Of a DNA stretch of 64,000 nt, positions 37,708 through 46,356 are shown in pieces; within the stretch, counting starts at the first letter, position 1, and each line of letters opens with the position of its first letter. The DNA is taken from positions 558,001 to 622,000 of the forward strand of contig CAVRFX010000019.1 in the NCBI GenBank assembly GCA_963720645.1. The letters are read 5' to 3'. The DNA is from RYN-230 sp963720645 (GTDB lineage: Bacteria > Actinomycetota > Actinomycetes > Streptosporangiales > Streptosporangiaceae). The notes beneath the pieces were generated by a model. That model saw nothing but the letters and a program-made list of their open reading frames with translations, was not told the DNA's origin and made no database searches. The position numbers and the translations under genes are program-made.

Positions 37708-37784
37708 TGGTGGTGGGGTTCACGAGCCCCCATGGTGGTGGAGGTTCACGATGCCCCATGGTGGTGGGGTTCACTAGGTCATCG
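37708..37784. repeat. Three imperfect ~25-bp direct repeats between bkdA and purS
   Basis: Units begin at 37708, 37733 and 37759 with TGGTGGTGGGGTTCAC, TGGTGGTGGAGGTTCAC and TGGTGGTGGGGTTCAC. Periods of 25 and 26 bp place the copies on nearly one face of the helix. They lie directly upstream of bkdA in the divergent promoter region, so a tandem operator (for example for an Lrp/AsnC-type BkdR) is plausible. Confidence 0.6.
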
Positions 37785-37859
37785 TGGCAGACGGGGCTCT
37801 GTCCCGGAAAACCTGGTATTGCTCAGCACGAACCCAGACTTCAGGAGAGGCGGGAACCA

Positions 37860-38102
37860 GTGGCCCGAATCGTCGTCAACGTGATGCTCCGCGAGGAGAT
37901 CCACGATCCGCAGGGGGAGGCGATCGCCAGCGCGGCGCACCGGCTCGGCTTCGGGCAGGTGCTCAGAGTCCGGCAGGGCAAGCGGTTCGAGGTGGAACTC
38001 AGCGGGCCCGCGGACGAGTCCGCGCTGGCCCGGGTGGCCGAGCTGGCCGGCGAACTCCTGGCCAACCCGGTAATCGAGGAGTTCACGTTGCACGAGAGCT
38101 GA
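37860..38102 (+). CDS. purS: Phosphoribosylformylglycinamidine synthase subunit PurS
   Basis: The small structural subunit of the FGAM synthase complex PurSQL. GTG 37860 gives 80 residues: 'VARIVVNVMLREEIHDPQGEA' and 'VLRVRQGKRFEVEL', ending 'ANPVIEEFTLHES', the standard PurS pattern. AGGAGAGG lies about ten bases upstream. It starts the purine cluster of this window, although a GHKL kinase gene separates it from purQ. Confidence 0.93.
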   Translation: MARIVVNVMLREEIHDPQGEAIASAAHRLGFGQVLRVRQGKRFEVELSGPADESALARVAELAGELLANPVIEEFTLHES

Positions 38103-38275
38103 CCCCGGAGCCGGCTGGCCAGCCGGCCAGATGCCTGAGCCCAACTACATAACACTAAGAGTTCACGATTATCCGCGCCAGGGCCGGGAAAGGTCACAAG
38201 TGGCCAGCACCAACACGGGATGAGGGACCTGAAGGGCGGATGCGGGCTCACATGAGACGCGCCGAGGAGTCGATT

Positions 38276-38880
38276 GTGGACGTTGAGTTCTGCCTGGTGT
38301 TTCCGCATGAAGCACTCAGCGTGCCCGTCATGCGCAGGGTCCTGGGCGACACACTACGCCGGCTCGGGGCCGATGAGGAAGGGGTCAGCGACCTCCTCCT
38401 TGCGGTCACCGAGGCCTGCACGAACGTGCTCAAGCACGGGGCACCCGGCCCGCGCTACGAGGTCGTGGCCCGGATCGGCCAGCGTGGCTGCCTGATCCAG
38501 GTGCTGAACGACCAGCGCGGCCTCGACTCGCTGCTGGTGCCGGCCCGCGCCTGCCCATCATGGACGCCGTGCACGCCCCGGCCCGGTTCCGCCGCCGGGC
38601 CGGCGCCGCCGCGGCCCGCCGGGCGCCGCGGTCCGGCGGATGGTGGCGCCCCGCCGGGCAGCCGCTGACCGAGGACCAGATGATCGCCCTGCTGCCGGAG
38701 TCCGGGCGCGGCCTGGCCATCATGCGGGCCTGCGTGGACGACGTGACGCTGAGCAGCGGGCCCGGGACGGGCACCGTGGTCTCCCTGGAGAAGCGGATGG
38801 CGTGGCGGGACGACGCGCCGTTCCCCGGACAGCCCTGCGAGCAGGCTGACCCGGCAAGGGTTGACCGGGACACGGGCTGA
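38276..38880 (+). CDS. GHKL ATP-binding protein, RsbW/anti-sigma-factor type (one frameshift)
   Basis: GTG 38276 is preferred because GAGGAG sits six bases upstream; in-frame ATGs at 38240 and 38252 lack good sites. The N box is 'LAVTEACTNVLKHG'; after a shift near 38545 and a Pro/Ala/Arg-rich insert the G1 box 'PESGRGLAIMRACVDDVTL' and 'GTGTVVSLEKRM' follow. Such single-domain HATPases act as serine kinases on anti-anti-sigma factors. No sigma or anti-anti-sigma gene lies beside it. Its position between purS and purQ, about 170 and 107 bases from each, is unusual. Confidence 0.75.
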
Positions 38881-38987
38881 CCCGCAGGGCTAGCACCTGA
38901 CCTGCACGCAGCTGGCCTGGCACCGGCCCCGGCACGGTAACCTGCAGGCAGGACCAACCCCCGCTCTCCCCGCTGCGAGGACGCCTC

Positions 38988-39666
38988 ATGACAGCCCGCG
39001 TGGGCGTCATTACCTTCCCCGGATCGCTGGATGACGCCGATGCCGCGCGTGCCGTGGCCCGGGCCGGCGCCGAGCCGGTCCCCCTCTGGCATGGCGACCA
39101 CGATCTGCGCGGCCTGGCCGCCGTCATCCTGCCCGGTGGCTTCTCCTACGGCGACTACCTGCGCTGCGGGGCCATCGCCCGGTTCGCGCCGGTGATGGGC
39201 GAGCTCATCCCGGCCGCCCGGGCCGGGCCTGCCCGTCCTGGGCATCTGCAACGGCTTCCAGATCCTCTGCGAGGCCCACCTGCTGCCCGGCGCGCTGACC
39301 CGGAACGCGGGCCTGCGGTTCATCGACCGGGTGGTCCGGGTGCGGATCGAGGACACCCGCACCCCGTGGACGGCGGACTACGCCCAGGACCAGGAGATCA
39401 GAGTGGTGCTGAAGAGCGGCGAGGGGGCTTACGTGGCCGATCCCGCCACCCTGGCCCGGCTGGCCATGGCCGGCCAGGTCGTCGCGCGGTACGCGGGGGG
39501 GAACCCGAACGGATCCGTTGGGGATATTGCGGGCGTTCGCAACGAAGCCGGCAACGTGGTGGGGCTCATGCCGCACCCGGAGCATGCGATCGACGCGCTC
39601 ACCGGGCCGGGCACCGACGGTCTGGGCTTCTTCACCTCCGTGCTCCGTGAGATGGCCGGCCAGTGA
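38988..39666 (+). CDS. purQ: Phosphoribosylformylglycinamidine synthase, glutaminase subunit PurQ (one frameshift)
   Basis: A class I glutamine amidotransferase that feeds ammonia to PurL. ATG 38988 follows GAGGA. The first 80 residues ('RVGVITFPGSLDDADAARAV', 'ILPGGFSYGDYLRCGAIARF') and the rest ('LPVLGICNGFQILCEA' with the nucleophile Cys, and 'GLMPHPEHAID' with the His-Glu) are in frames joined by a one-base insertion near 39230 in a GGGCC run. Everything else is normal for the family, and the gene should be essential for purine synthesis, so a sequence error is likely. Confidence 0.9.
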
Positions 39667-39766
39667 GCGCCGTCCGGTTCCGGCTCGCGAGGGTGGGCCG
39701 TCAGGCCCGGCCGAGCGGTCGGTGCGGTTTTTCTCGCCGGGCGGCGCGAGCATCCCGGGAGGCCCC

Positions 39767-42013
39767 GTGAGCGCGGTGGACACCGTGGGCCGCGCGGCCG
39801 CCACCCCCGGCCAGCCCCAGCCCTACGCCGAGCTCGGCCTGACCGGCGAGGAGTACGCGCGGATCGGCGAGCTGCTGGGCCGCAGGCCGACCGACGCCGA
39901 ACTGGCCATCTACTCGGTCATGTGGAGCGAGCACTGCTCCTACAAGTCGTCCAAGGTGCACCTGCGCCGCTTCGGCGAGACCGCGCCGCCGTCGGCGGCC
40001 CTGCTCGCCGGAATCGGCCAGAACGCGGGCGTGGTGGACATCGGCCAGGGGTATGCGGTCACGTTCAAGGCCGAGTCGCACAACCACCCCTCCTACGTGG
40101 AGCCGTTCCAGGGCGCGGCGACCGGCGTGGGCGGGATCGTCCGCGACATCCTGGCCATGGGGGCCCGCCCGGTCGCGGTGATGGACTCGCTGCGGTTCGG
40201 GCCCGCGGACGCGCCGGATACCCGCCGGGTGCTGCCCGGGGTGGTGTCCGGCATCTCGTTCTACGGCAACTGCCTCGGCCTGCCCAACATCGGCGGCGAG
40301 CTGGCCTTCGACCCCTGCTACCGCGGGAATCCGCTGGTCAACGCGCTGTGCGTCGGGGTCATGCGGCACCAGGATCTCAAGCTCGCCGCGGCCCGGGGGA
40401 CCGGCAACAAGGTCATCCTGTTCGGCTCCCGGACCGGCCCGGACGGCATCGGCGGCGCTTCCGTGCTGGCCAGCGCGACGTTCGGGGGTAGCGAGGCGGC
40501 TAAGCGGCCCAGCGTCCAGGTCGGCGACCCGTTCATGGAGAAGCTGCTGATCGAGTGCTGCCTGGAGCTGTACGCGGCCGGCCTGGTGACCGGCGTCCAG
40601 GACCTGGGCGCAGCCGGCGTCGCGTGCGCCACGACCGAGCTGGCCGCGGGGGGCGGCAGCGGCATGCACGTGGACCTCGACCTGGTGCCGCTGCGCGACC
40701 CGGCGCTCGGCCCGGCCGAGATCTTGATGAGCGAGTCGCAGGAACGCATGATGGCCGTGGTCGAGCCGGCCAACGTGGGCCGTTTCATGGCCGTCTGCGC
40801 CCGCTGGGGGGTGCTGGCCACGGTGATCGGCGAGGTCACCGGCACCGGCCGGCTGGAGATGACCTGGCGCGGTGAGCAGGTGGTGGACATCCCGCCGGCC
40901 AGCGCGGCCGACGAGGGCCCGGTGTACCGGCGGCCCATCCAGCGCCCGGCCAGCCAGGACGCGCTGCTGGCCGGTGACCCGGCCGCGCTGCCCCGCCCGG
41001 AGGGCGGCCCGGAGCTGCGGGCCACGCTGCTGTCCCTGCTGGCCTCGCCCGGGCTGGCCGACACGAGCTGGGTCACCGAGCAGTACGACCGGCATGTGCG
41101 GGGCAACACGGTCCTGGCCATGCCCCAGGACGCCGGCGTGATCCGCATCGACGAGCAGACCGGCCTCGGGATCGCGCTGGCCATGGACGGGAACGGCCGG
41201 TTCGGCCTGCTCGACCCCTACGCGGGGGCCCAGCTCGCGCTGGCCGAGGCGTACCGGAACGTGGCCGCCACCGGCGCGGTGCCGCTCGCGGTGACCAACT
41301 GCCTCAACTTCGGCTCGCCCGAGGATCCCGGGGTCATGTGGCAGTTCAGCGAGGCGGTCCGCGGGCTCGCCGACGCGTGCGCCGCGCTCGGGGTCCCGGT
41401 CACCGGCGGCAACGTCAGCTTCTACAACCAGACCGACGAGACCCCGATCCATCCCACCCCGGTGGTCGGGGTGCTGGGCGTGCACGCCGACGTGACCCGC
41501 CGGGTGCCGATCGGGCTGCGCACCGGGGGGGCGCCGATCGTGCTGCTGGGCCGGACCGCGGCCGAGTTCGGCGGCTCGGCCTGGGCCCAGGTGGCCCACG
41601 GGCACTGCGGCGGGCGGCCCCCTGAGGTGGACCTGGCCGCCGAGCGGGCCCTGGCTGACGTGCTGACCGGGGCGGCCGCGGACGGCCTGCTGGAGGCCGC
41701 GCACGACCTGTCGGACGGCGGCCTGGCCATCGCGCTGGCCGAATGCTGCCTGGACCAGGGGGTCGGCTGCCAGGTGACGCTGCCGGGCGACCTGTTCACC
41801 CAGCTGTTCAGCGAGTCGGCGGCGCGCGCCGTGGTCGCGGTCCGGCCGGGCTGCGAGCAGGCCTTCGCGGCGCTGGCCGCCCGGCACGGGGTGCCGGCCA
41901 CCGAGCTCGGCGTGGCCGGCGGGGACAGCCTGGTCGTCCGGGACGGCTTCGGCATCCACGTGGATGAACTCGCCGCCGCCCACGCGGGGACGCTCCCGGC
42001 GCTCTTTGGCTAG
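39767..42013 (+). CDS. purL: Phosphoribosylformylglycinamidine synthase, large subunit PurL
   Basis: The ATP-dependent synthase subunit converting FGAR to FGAM. GTG 39767 follows GGGAGG and gives 748 intact residues, standard for the small-type PurL. Motifs include 'IYSVMWSEHCSYKSSK', 'TFKAESHNHPSYVEPFQGAATG', 'GVQDLGAAGVACATTELAA' and 'AHDLSDGGLAIALAE'. It follows purQ after 100 bases. The convergent ricin-like gene begins 4 bases beyond its stop, so transcription of the cluster towards purF must pass an antisense gene or restart. Confidence 0.96.
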   Translation: MSAVDTVGRAAATPGQPQPYAELGLTGEEYARIGELLGRRPTDAELAIYSVMWSEHCSYKSSKVHLRRFGETAPPSAALLAGIGQNAGVVDIGQGYAVTFKAESHNHPSYVEPFQGAATGVGGIVRDILAMGARPVAVMDSLRFGPADAPDTRRVLPGVVSGISFYGNCLGLPNIGGELAFDPCYRGNPLVNALCVGVMRHQDLKLAAARGTGNKVILFGSRTGPDGIGGASVLASATFGGSEAAKRPSVQVGDPFMEKLLIECCLELYAAGLVTGVQDLGAAGVACATTELAAGGGSGMHVDLDLVPLRDPALGPAEILMSESQERMMAVVEPANVGRFMAVCARWGVLATVIGEVTGTGRLEMTWRGEQVVDIPPASAADEGPVYRRPIQRPASQDALLAGDPAALPRPEGGPELRATLLSLLASPGLADTSWVTEQYDRHVRGNTVLAMPQDAGVIRIDEQTGLGIALAMDGNGRFGLLDPYAGAQLALAEAYRNVAATGAVPLAVTNCLNFGSPEDPGVMWQFSEAVRGLADACAALGVPVTGGNVSFYNQTDETPIHPTPVVGVLGVHADVTRRVPIGLRTGGAPIVLLGRTAAEFGGSAWAQVAHGHCGGRPPEVDLAAERALADVLTGAAADGLLEAAHDLSDGGLAIALAECCLDQGVGCQVTLPGDLFTQLFSESAARAVVAVRPGCEQAFAALAARHGVPATELGVAGGDSLVVRDGFGIHVDELAAAHAGTLPALFG

Positions 42014-42017
42014 CCCT

Positions 42018-42677
42018 TCAGAACGCTGACCAGAACATCACCAGCTGCTGCCACGGCTTGCCGCTACCGCACTTCTGCATTTCCGTCACGACGGACCCGC
42101 CCGCCGACGCGGTGCCCACCGCCAGGCAGCGCCCGTCGGACGCGCTGCGCAGCGCCCAGTAGTCGCGGCCCTGCGCGTCGGTGTGCTCGAACGGGTGATA
42201 CCAGCGCTGGTCGAGACGGGTGTCACAGGGCGCCAGCTGCGCGGTCGCCTGGGAGCCGCTGCCCACCGCGGTCAGGCACTGCCCGGTCGAGGAGGACAGC
42301 AGGACGAGCCCGCCGCCGCCCATCTCGTCGGCCTGCCACTGCTGGGTGGGCTGCACGGATTCGCCACCGCCGCGGCTGCGGGTGAACAGGAGCCCGCCCG
42401 GCCCGCCGGACAGCAGCGTCGCGGACGAGCTCGAGGAGCCGGCCTGGCCGGTGCGGCCCAGGTTGGCCAGGCCCACCGACTGCTGGCTGGTGATCTTGTT
42501 CGACAGCCGGACCTGCCCCCGCTGCGCGGTGTTGCTGCCCCGGGAATGCAGGAACGCGACCACACCCACGCCGACCAGCACCGCCAGCACCACGGTGGCG
42601 CTGATCAGGACGGCAGCTGTGGCCCGCGATCTGTCCTTGCCCCGTCGCCCAGGACCGCGAATCCCTGCCATAAGCAT
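42018..42677 (-). CDS. Membrane-anchored ricin-type (beta-trefoil) domain protein
   Basis: 219 residues, with ATG 42671 as an alternative start two codons in. After a basic N-terminus one membrane helix ('AAVLISATVVLAVLVGVGVVAF') anchors an outside domain. From about residue 110, 'QWQADEMGGGGLVLLSSSTGQCLTAVG' and 'CDTRLDQRWYHPFEH', then 'WALRSASDGRCLAVG', fit ricin-B lectin repeats with paired cysteines and the QRW element. It probably binds carbohydrate at the cell surface. It is embedded, antisense, in the purine cluster. Confidence 0.7.
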   Translation of the reverse strand: MLMAGIRGPGRRGKDRSRATAAVLISATVVLAVLVGVGVVAFLHSRGSNTAQRGQVRLSNKITSQQSVGLANLGRTGQAGSSSSSATLLSGGPGGLLFTRSRGGGESVQPTQQWQADEMGGGGLVLLSSSTGQCLTAVGSGSQATAQLAPCDTRLDQRWYHPFEHTDAQGRDYWALRSASDGRCLAVGTASAGGSVVTEMQKCGSGKPWQQLVMFWSAF

Positions 42678-42819
42678 GACGATTACTGGCTGCGGGCGGC
42701 TTAGGCCAGCCGTATCAGGAAATCGCCCAAAACACGATATATAACGTCACCCAGCGGGCCCGGTCGTCTACGCGGTGTCCCGGATGATGAAGTTTCGGGT
42801 CACGGTACGTTAGGCCCTG

Positions 42820-43299
42820 ATGCCTCCCCGCCGCCCCGATCCCCAGCGACTGCTCGCCGCCCTGGACGCGCAGCGGCTGGCGCTGGGCCAGGATCCGTGG
42901 GCGGGCCCGGCCGAGCCCGCGGTGCTCGGCCGGGCGCTGGCCTTCGCGGTGCTCGGGGCGCTGGAGGCGGGCGCGGAGCCGCAGCGGGAGGCGATCCGGG
43001 CCGCGGTCACCCACCTGCTCGGGCTGCTGGCCTCCGACGCGCCCGGCCGCGCGGTGGAGGTCAGGGTCCCGCCGTACGCCGCGGTCCAGGCCGTCACCGG
43101 GCCGCGGCACACCCGCGGCACCCCGCCGAACGTGGTGGAGACCGACCCCGTGACCTGGGTCAGGCTGGCCCTGGGCCGGCTGTCCTGGGCCCAGGCCCGG
43201 GAGGCCGGCCTGGTCAGCGCCAGTGGGCCGCGGGCCGACCTGTCCCGGTGGTTGCCGCTACTGCGCGGTACGACCAGCGCCCCGCCCTCATTAGAATGA
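42820..43299 (+). CDS. Sterol-carrier family protein (SCP-like)
   Basis: A 159-residue soluble protein with two halves: a helical N-terminus 'PQRLLAALDAQRLALGQ' and an SCP2-like part 'RAVEVRVPPYAAVQAV', 'NVVETDPVTWVRLALGRLSWAQA'. This last motif is the typical actinobacterial SCP/mycothiol-enzyme-associated fold that binds hydrophobic ligands. Genes of this family sit immediately before purF in many actinobacteria, and here the gap is four bases. Its role in purine synthesis, if any, is unknown. Confidence 0.85.
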   Translation: MPPRRPDPQRLLAALDAQRLALGQDPWAGPAEPAVLGRALAFAVLGALEAGAEPQREAIRAAVTHLLGLLASDAPGRAVEVRVPPYAAVQAVTGPRHTRGTPPNVVETDPVTWVRLALGRLSWAQAREAGLVSASGPRADLSRWLPLLRGTTSAPPSLE

Positions 43300-43303
43300 C
43301 CGC

Positions 43304-44771
43304 GTGGTCAACCCCGATGGCCGACTGACGGACGACGTGGATCCCGGAGACCGGCCTCCTCGGGACGCATGCGGAGTCTTCGGCGTGTGGTCCCCCGGTG
43401 AGGAAGTCGCCAAGCTCGCCTACTTCGGTCTCTACGCCCTGCAGCACCGGGGCCAGGAGTCCGCCGGCATCGCCGTCAGTGACGGTGACCGGATCGTGGT
43501 GTACAAGGACATGGGCCTGGTGGCCCAGGTCTTCGACGAGGCCGCGCTGTCGACGCTGCGCGGCTACATCGCGGTCGGGCACTGCCGGTACTCCACCAGC
43601 GGCGCCTCGACCTGGGAGAACGCGCAGCCCACGTTCCGGTCCACGCCGGTCGCCAGCCTGGCCCTGGGCCACAACGGCAACCTGATCAACACCCTCGAGC
43701 TCGCCGCGATCGCCAGCGGTGCGGACGGGGAGCGCGGGGGGCCGGCCAGCGGGCCACGACCGACACGGACGTGCTCACCGCGCTGTTCGCCGACCCGCGG
43801 ATGGCCAGCGTCGAGGACAGTGCCCTGGCCACGCTGCCGCTGGTGCGCGGGGCGTACTCGCTGGTGTTCATGGACGAGCACACCCTGTACGCGGCCCGCG
43901 ACCCGCAGGGGTTCCGCCCGCTGGTGCTGGGCCGCCTGGCGGCGGCTGGGTGGTGGCCAGCGAGACCGCGGCCCTGGACATCGTGGGTGCGTCGTTCGTC
44001 CGCGAAATCGACCCCGGCGAGCTGGTCACCATCGACGAGCGCGGGGTCAGGTCGCGGCACTTCGCCCGCCCCCACCCGGCGGGCTGCCTGTTCGAGTACG
44101 TCTACCTGGCCCGCCCGGACACGGCGATCGCGGGGCGCAGCGTGCAGGCCACCCGGGTCCAGGTCGGCCGCATGCTGGCCGCCGAGCACCCGGTCGAGGC
44201 CGACCTGGTCATCCCGGTCCCGGAGTCGGGCACCCCGGCGGCCATCGGATACGCCCAGGCCAGCGGCATCCCCTACGGCCAGGGCCTGGTCAAGAACTCC
44301 TACGTCGGGCGGACGTTCATCCAGCCCAGCCAGACGATCCGGCAGCGCGGCATCCGGCTCAAGCTGAACCCGCTGCGGGAGGTCATCGCCGGGCAGCGGG
44401 TCGTGGTGGTGGACGACTCGATCGTCCGCGGCAATACCCAGCAGGCCATCGTGGCCATGCTCCGCGAGGCGGGCGCCGCCGAGGTGCACGTGCGCATCTC
44501 CAGCCCGCCGGTGGCCTGGCCCTGCTTCTACGGGATCGACTTCGCGACGCGGGCCGAGCTGATCGCGGGCAGTTCCACGGTCGAGGAGATCCGCGACTCG
44601 ATCGGGGCCGACTCGCTCGGCTTCATCTCGCTGGACGGCCTCACCGAGGCGACCACGATCCCGGCGGCCCGGCTGTGCCGGGCCTGCTTCGACGGCCAGT
44701 ACCCGATCCCGGTCGCGGAGGCCGAGCGGGGCAAGCACCTGCTGGAAATCACCCCTCCGGTCCTGTCATGA
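43304..44771 (+). CDS. purF: Amidophosphoribosyltransferase PurF (two frameshifts)
   Basis: The first committed purine enzyme, making phosphoribosylamine from PRPP and glutamine. The Ntn nucleophile Cys is in 'PRDACGVFGVWSPG', followed by 'LYALQHRGQESAGIAV'. A shift in a six-G run (43736-43741) and another near 43945 join to 'TDTDVLTALFADPR' and 'WVVASETAALD'. The PRPP-binding motif 'RVVVVDDSIVRGNTQQ' and the Cys motif 'RLCRACFDGQYP' close the enzyme. GTG 43304 gives about 489 residues. The stop overlaps the purM start (ATGA). Confidence 0.93.
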
Positions 44772-45880
44772 CCAGCTCGTACCGTGACGCGGGGGTGGAT
44801 ATCGCCGCGGGCGAGCGGGCCGTGGACCTGATGCGCGCGTCGATCGCCCGGACCAGCGGCCCGGAGGTGATCGGCGGCCTGGGCGGGTTCGCCGGGCTGT
44901 TCGACGCCACCCGGCTGACCACGATGCGGCGGCCGCTGCTGGCCACCTCGACCGACGGGGTGGGCACCAAGGTGCTGATCGCCAGCCGGCTCGGGATCTA
45001 CGACACGGTCGGCATCGACCTGGTCGGGATGGTCGTGGACGACCTGGTGGTGTGCGGGGCGGAGCCGCTGTTCATGACCGACTACATGGTGTTCGGCTCC
45101 CTCCAGCCCGAGCGCGCCGCGGCCATCCTGTCCGGCGTGGCCGAGGGATGCGTCCAGGCTGGCTGCGCCCTGATCGGGGGGGAGACGGCCGAGCATCCGG
45201 GTCATTTCGGGCCGGACGACTTTGACCTGGCCGGCGCGGCCACCGGCGTGGTTGACCAGGATGACCTGCTCGGCCCGCACCGGGTGGAGCCGGGCGACGT
45301 GGTGGTGGCGCTGGGTTCCTCAGGCCTGCACTCCAACGGTTTCTCGCTGGTCCGGCGGGTGCTGGACCGGGCCGGGCTGGACCTGGCCGCCGAGTTCCCC
45401 GGGATCCGCGGGACCCTGGGCGCCGAGCTGCTCACCCCGACCCGCATCTACGCCCGCGACTGCCTGGCCCTGGCCGCCGGCTGCGACGTGCACGCCTACG
45501 CCCACATCACCGGCGGCGGGCTGGCCGCCAACCTGGCCCGGGTGCTGCCCGCGGGGGCCGACGCGGTGCTGGACCGGGGGAGCTGGCGGCCACCAGCCGT
45601 ATTCGGGCTGCTCGCGGAGCGCGGCGGGGTGGCGGCGGCCGAGATGGAACAGGTGTTCAACATGGGCGTCGGGATGGCCGCCGTGCTCGCCCGCGCGGAC
45701 GCCGACCGCGGCATCGGCATGCTGACCGGCCGCGGCATCCCGGCGTGGGTGCTCGGCGAGATCGTGCCCGGCACGGGAACCGCCCGGCTGGCCGGGCGGC
45801 ATCCAGTGGGCAGGCTAGGCCCTCCGGAATCCGGCCCTCAGGCCCGCTCCGACCTGCTCACGTGTGACCCGTTGCTGTAG
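44768..45880 (+). CDS. purM: Phosphoribosylformylglycinamidine cyclo-ligase PurM
   Basis: The AIR synthetase closing the imidazole ring. It is intact at 370 residues: 'STDGVGTKVLIASRLG', 'IDLVGMVVDDLVVCGAEPLFMTDY', 'GCALIGGETAEHPGHF' and 'AHITGGGLAANLARVLP'. ATG 44768 overlaps the purF stop by 4 bp. The C-terminal tail runs about 15 residues beyond the usual end, and its last 43 bases overlap the 3' end of the convergent DUF3073 gene. Confidence 0.96.
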   Translation: MTSSYRDAGVDIAAGERAVDLMRASIARTSGPEVIGGLGGFAGLFDATRLTTMRRPLLATSTDGVGTKVLIASRLGIYDTVGIDLVGMVVDDLVVCGAEPLFMTDYMVFGSLQPERAAAILSGVAEGCVQAGCALIGGETAEHPGHFGPDDFDLAGAATGVVDQDDLLGPHRVEPGDVVVALGSSGLHSNGFSLVRRVLDRAGLDLAAEFPGIRGTLGAELLTPTRIYARDCLALAAGCDVHAYAHITGGGLAANLARVLPAGADAVLDRGSWRPPAVFGLLAERGGVAAAEMEQVFNMGVGMAAVLARADADRGIGMLTGRGIPAWVLGEIVPGTGTARLAGRHPVGRLGPPESGPQARSDLLTCDPLL

Positions 45881-46095
45881 CCGAGGTCATCGTCGTCCTC
45901 GTCTTCGTCGTCGGCATCATCGTCGTCAGCGTCATCCGCGTAACGTCCCGCGACGTAGGGGTCACCATCTGTTTCCCCATCGTCCCTGCCGACACCCAGC
46001 TCAGTCCGCAGCCGGTCAAGGTCCGTGCCGCCGCTGTTGTACTTCAGCTGGCGTGCCACCTTTACCTGCTTGGCCTTGGCTCGGCCGCGCCCCAT
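45838..46095 (-). CDS. DUF3073 protein
   Basis: 85 residues starting 'MGRGRAKAKQVKVARQLKY', with GAGGGGG before the ATG. The basic head and a strongly acidic tail (long Asp/Glu run) are the DUF3073 signature, found beside purM in most actinobacteria. It probably interacts with nucleic acid or ribosomes, which is inference. It overlaps purM tail to tail. Confidence 0.92.
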   Translation of the reverse strand: MGRGRAKAKQVKVARQLKYNSGGTDLDRLRTELGVGRDDGETDGDPYVAGRYADDADDDDADDEDEDDDDLGYSNGSHVSRSERA

Positions 46096-46331
46096 TGGCT
46101 CGACCCCCTCGAACATGCGGAGCCACTCTCGGGCTCCTGCTCCCTGCGCTGATGACTTACGGCTTTACGCATGCGCGACGGCCCGTCGCCACTTCACCGC
46201 TTGAGGTGCGACGCGCTTCCAGCTTGCGTACAGATCCAACCGTACCTGCTTTGCGCCGTAAGCGCCTCTACAGGATGCGAGCAGGCCTGATTGACCCTCA
46301 TCAATTCCTGCCCGGCGACCCGGCCGGATGT

Positions 46332-46345
46332 CCCTCCCGGGAGGG
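46332..46345. repeat. Perfect 14-bp palindrome after the vdh stop
   Basis: CCCTCCCGGGAGGG lies 12 bases beyond the dehydrogenase stop, in the 260-base gap before DUF3073. A hairpin terminator with almost no loop or a protein site is possible. I see no gene in this gap. Confidence 0.3.
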
Positions 46346-46356
46346 CAGGCGAAGCC

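Noticed and set aside
37708..37784. Part of the bkdA coding region from the ATG at 37733
   Set aside because: The GTG at 37694 has the ribosome site and the extra 13 residues do not look like an E1 alpha N-terminus.
39701..41983. 760-codon open frame antisense to purL
   Set aside because: Codon bias of high-GC genes opens the antisense frame; purL is intact and conserved on the other strand.
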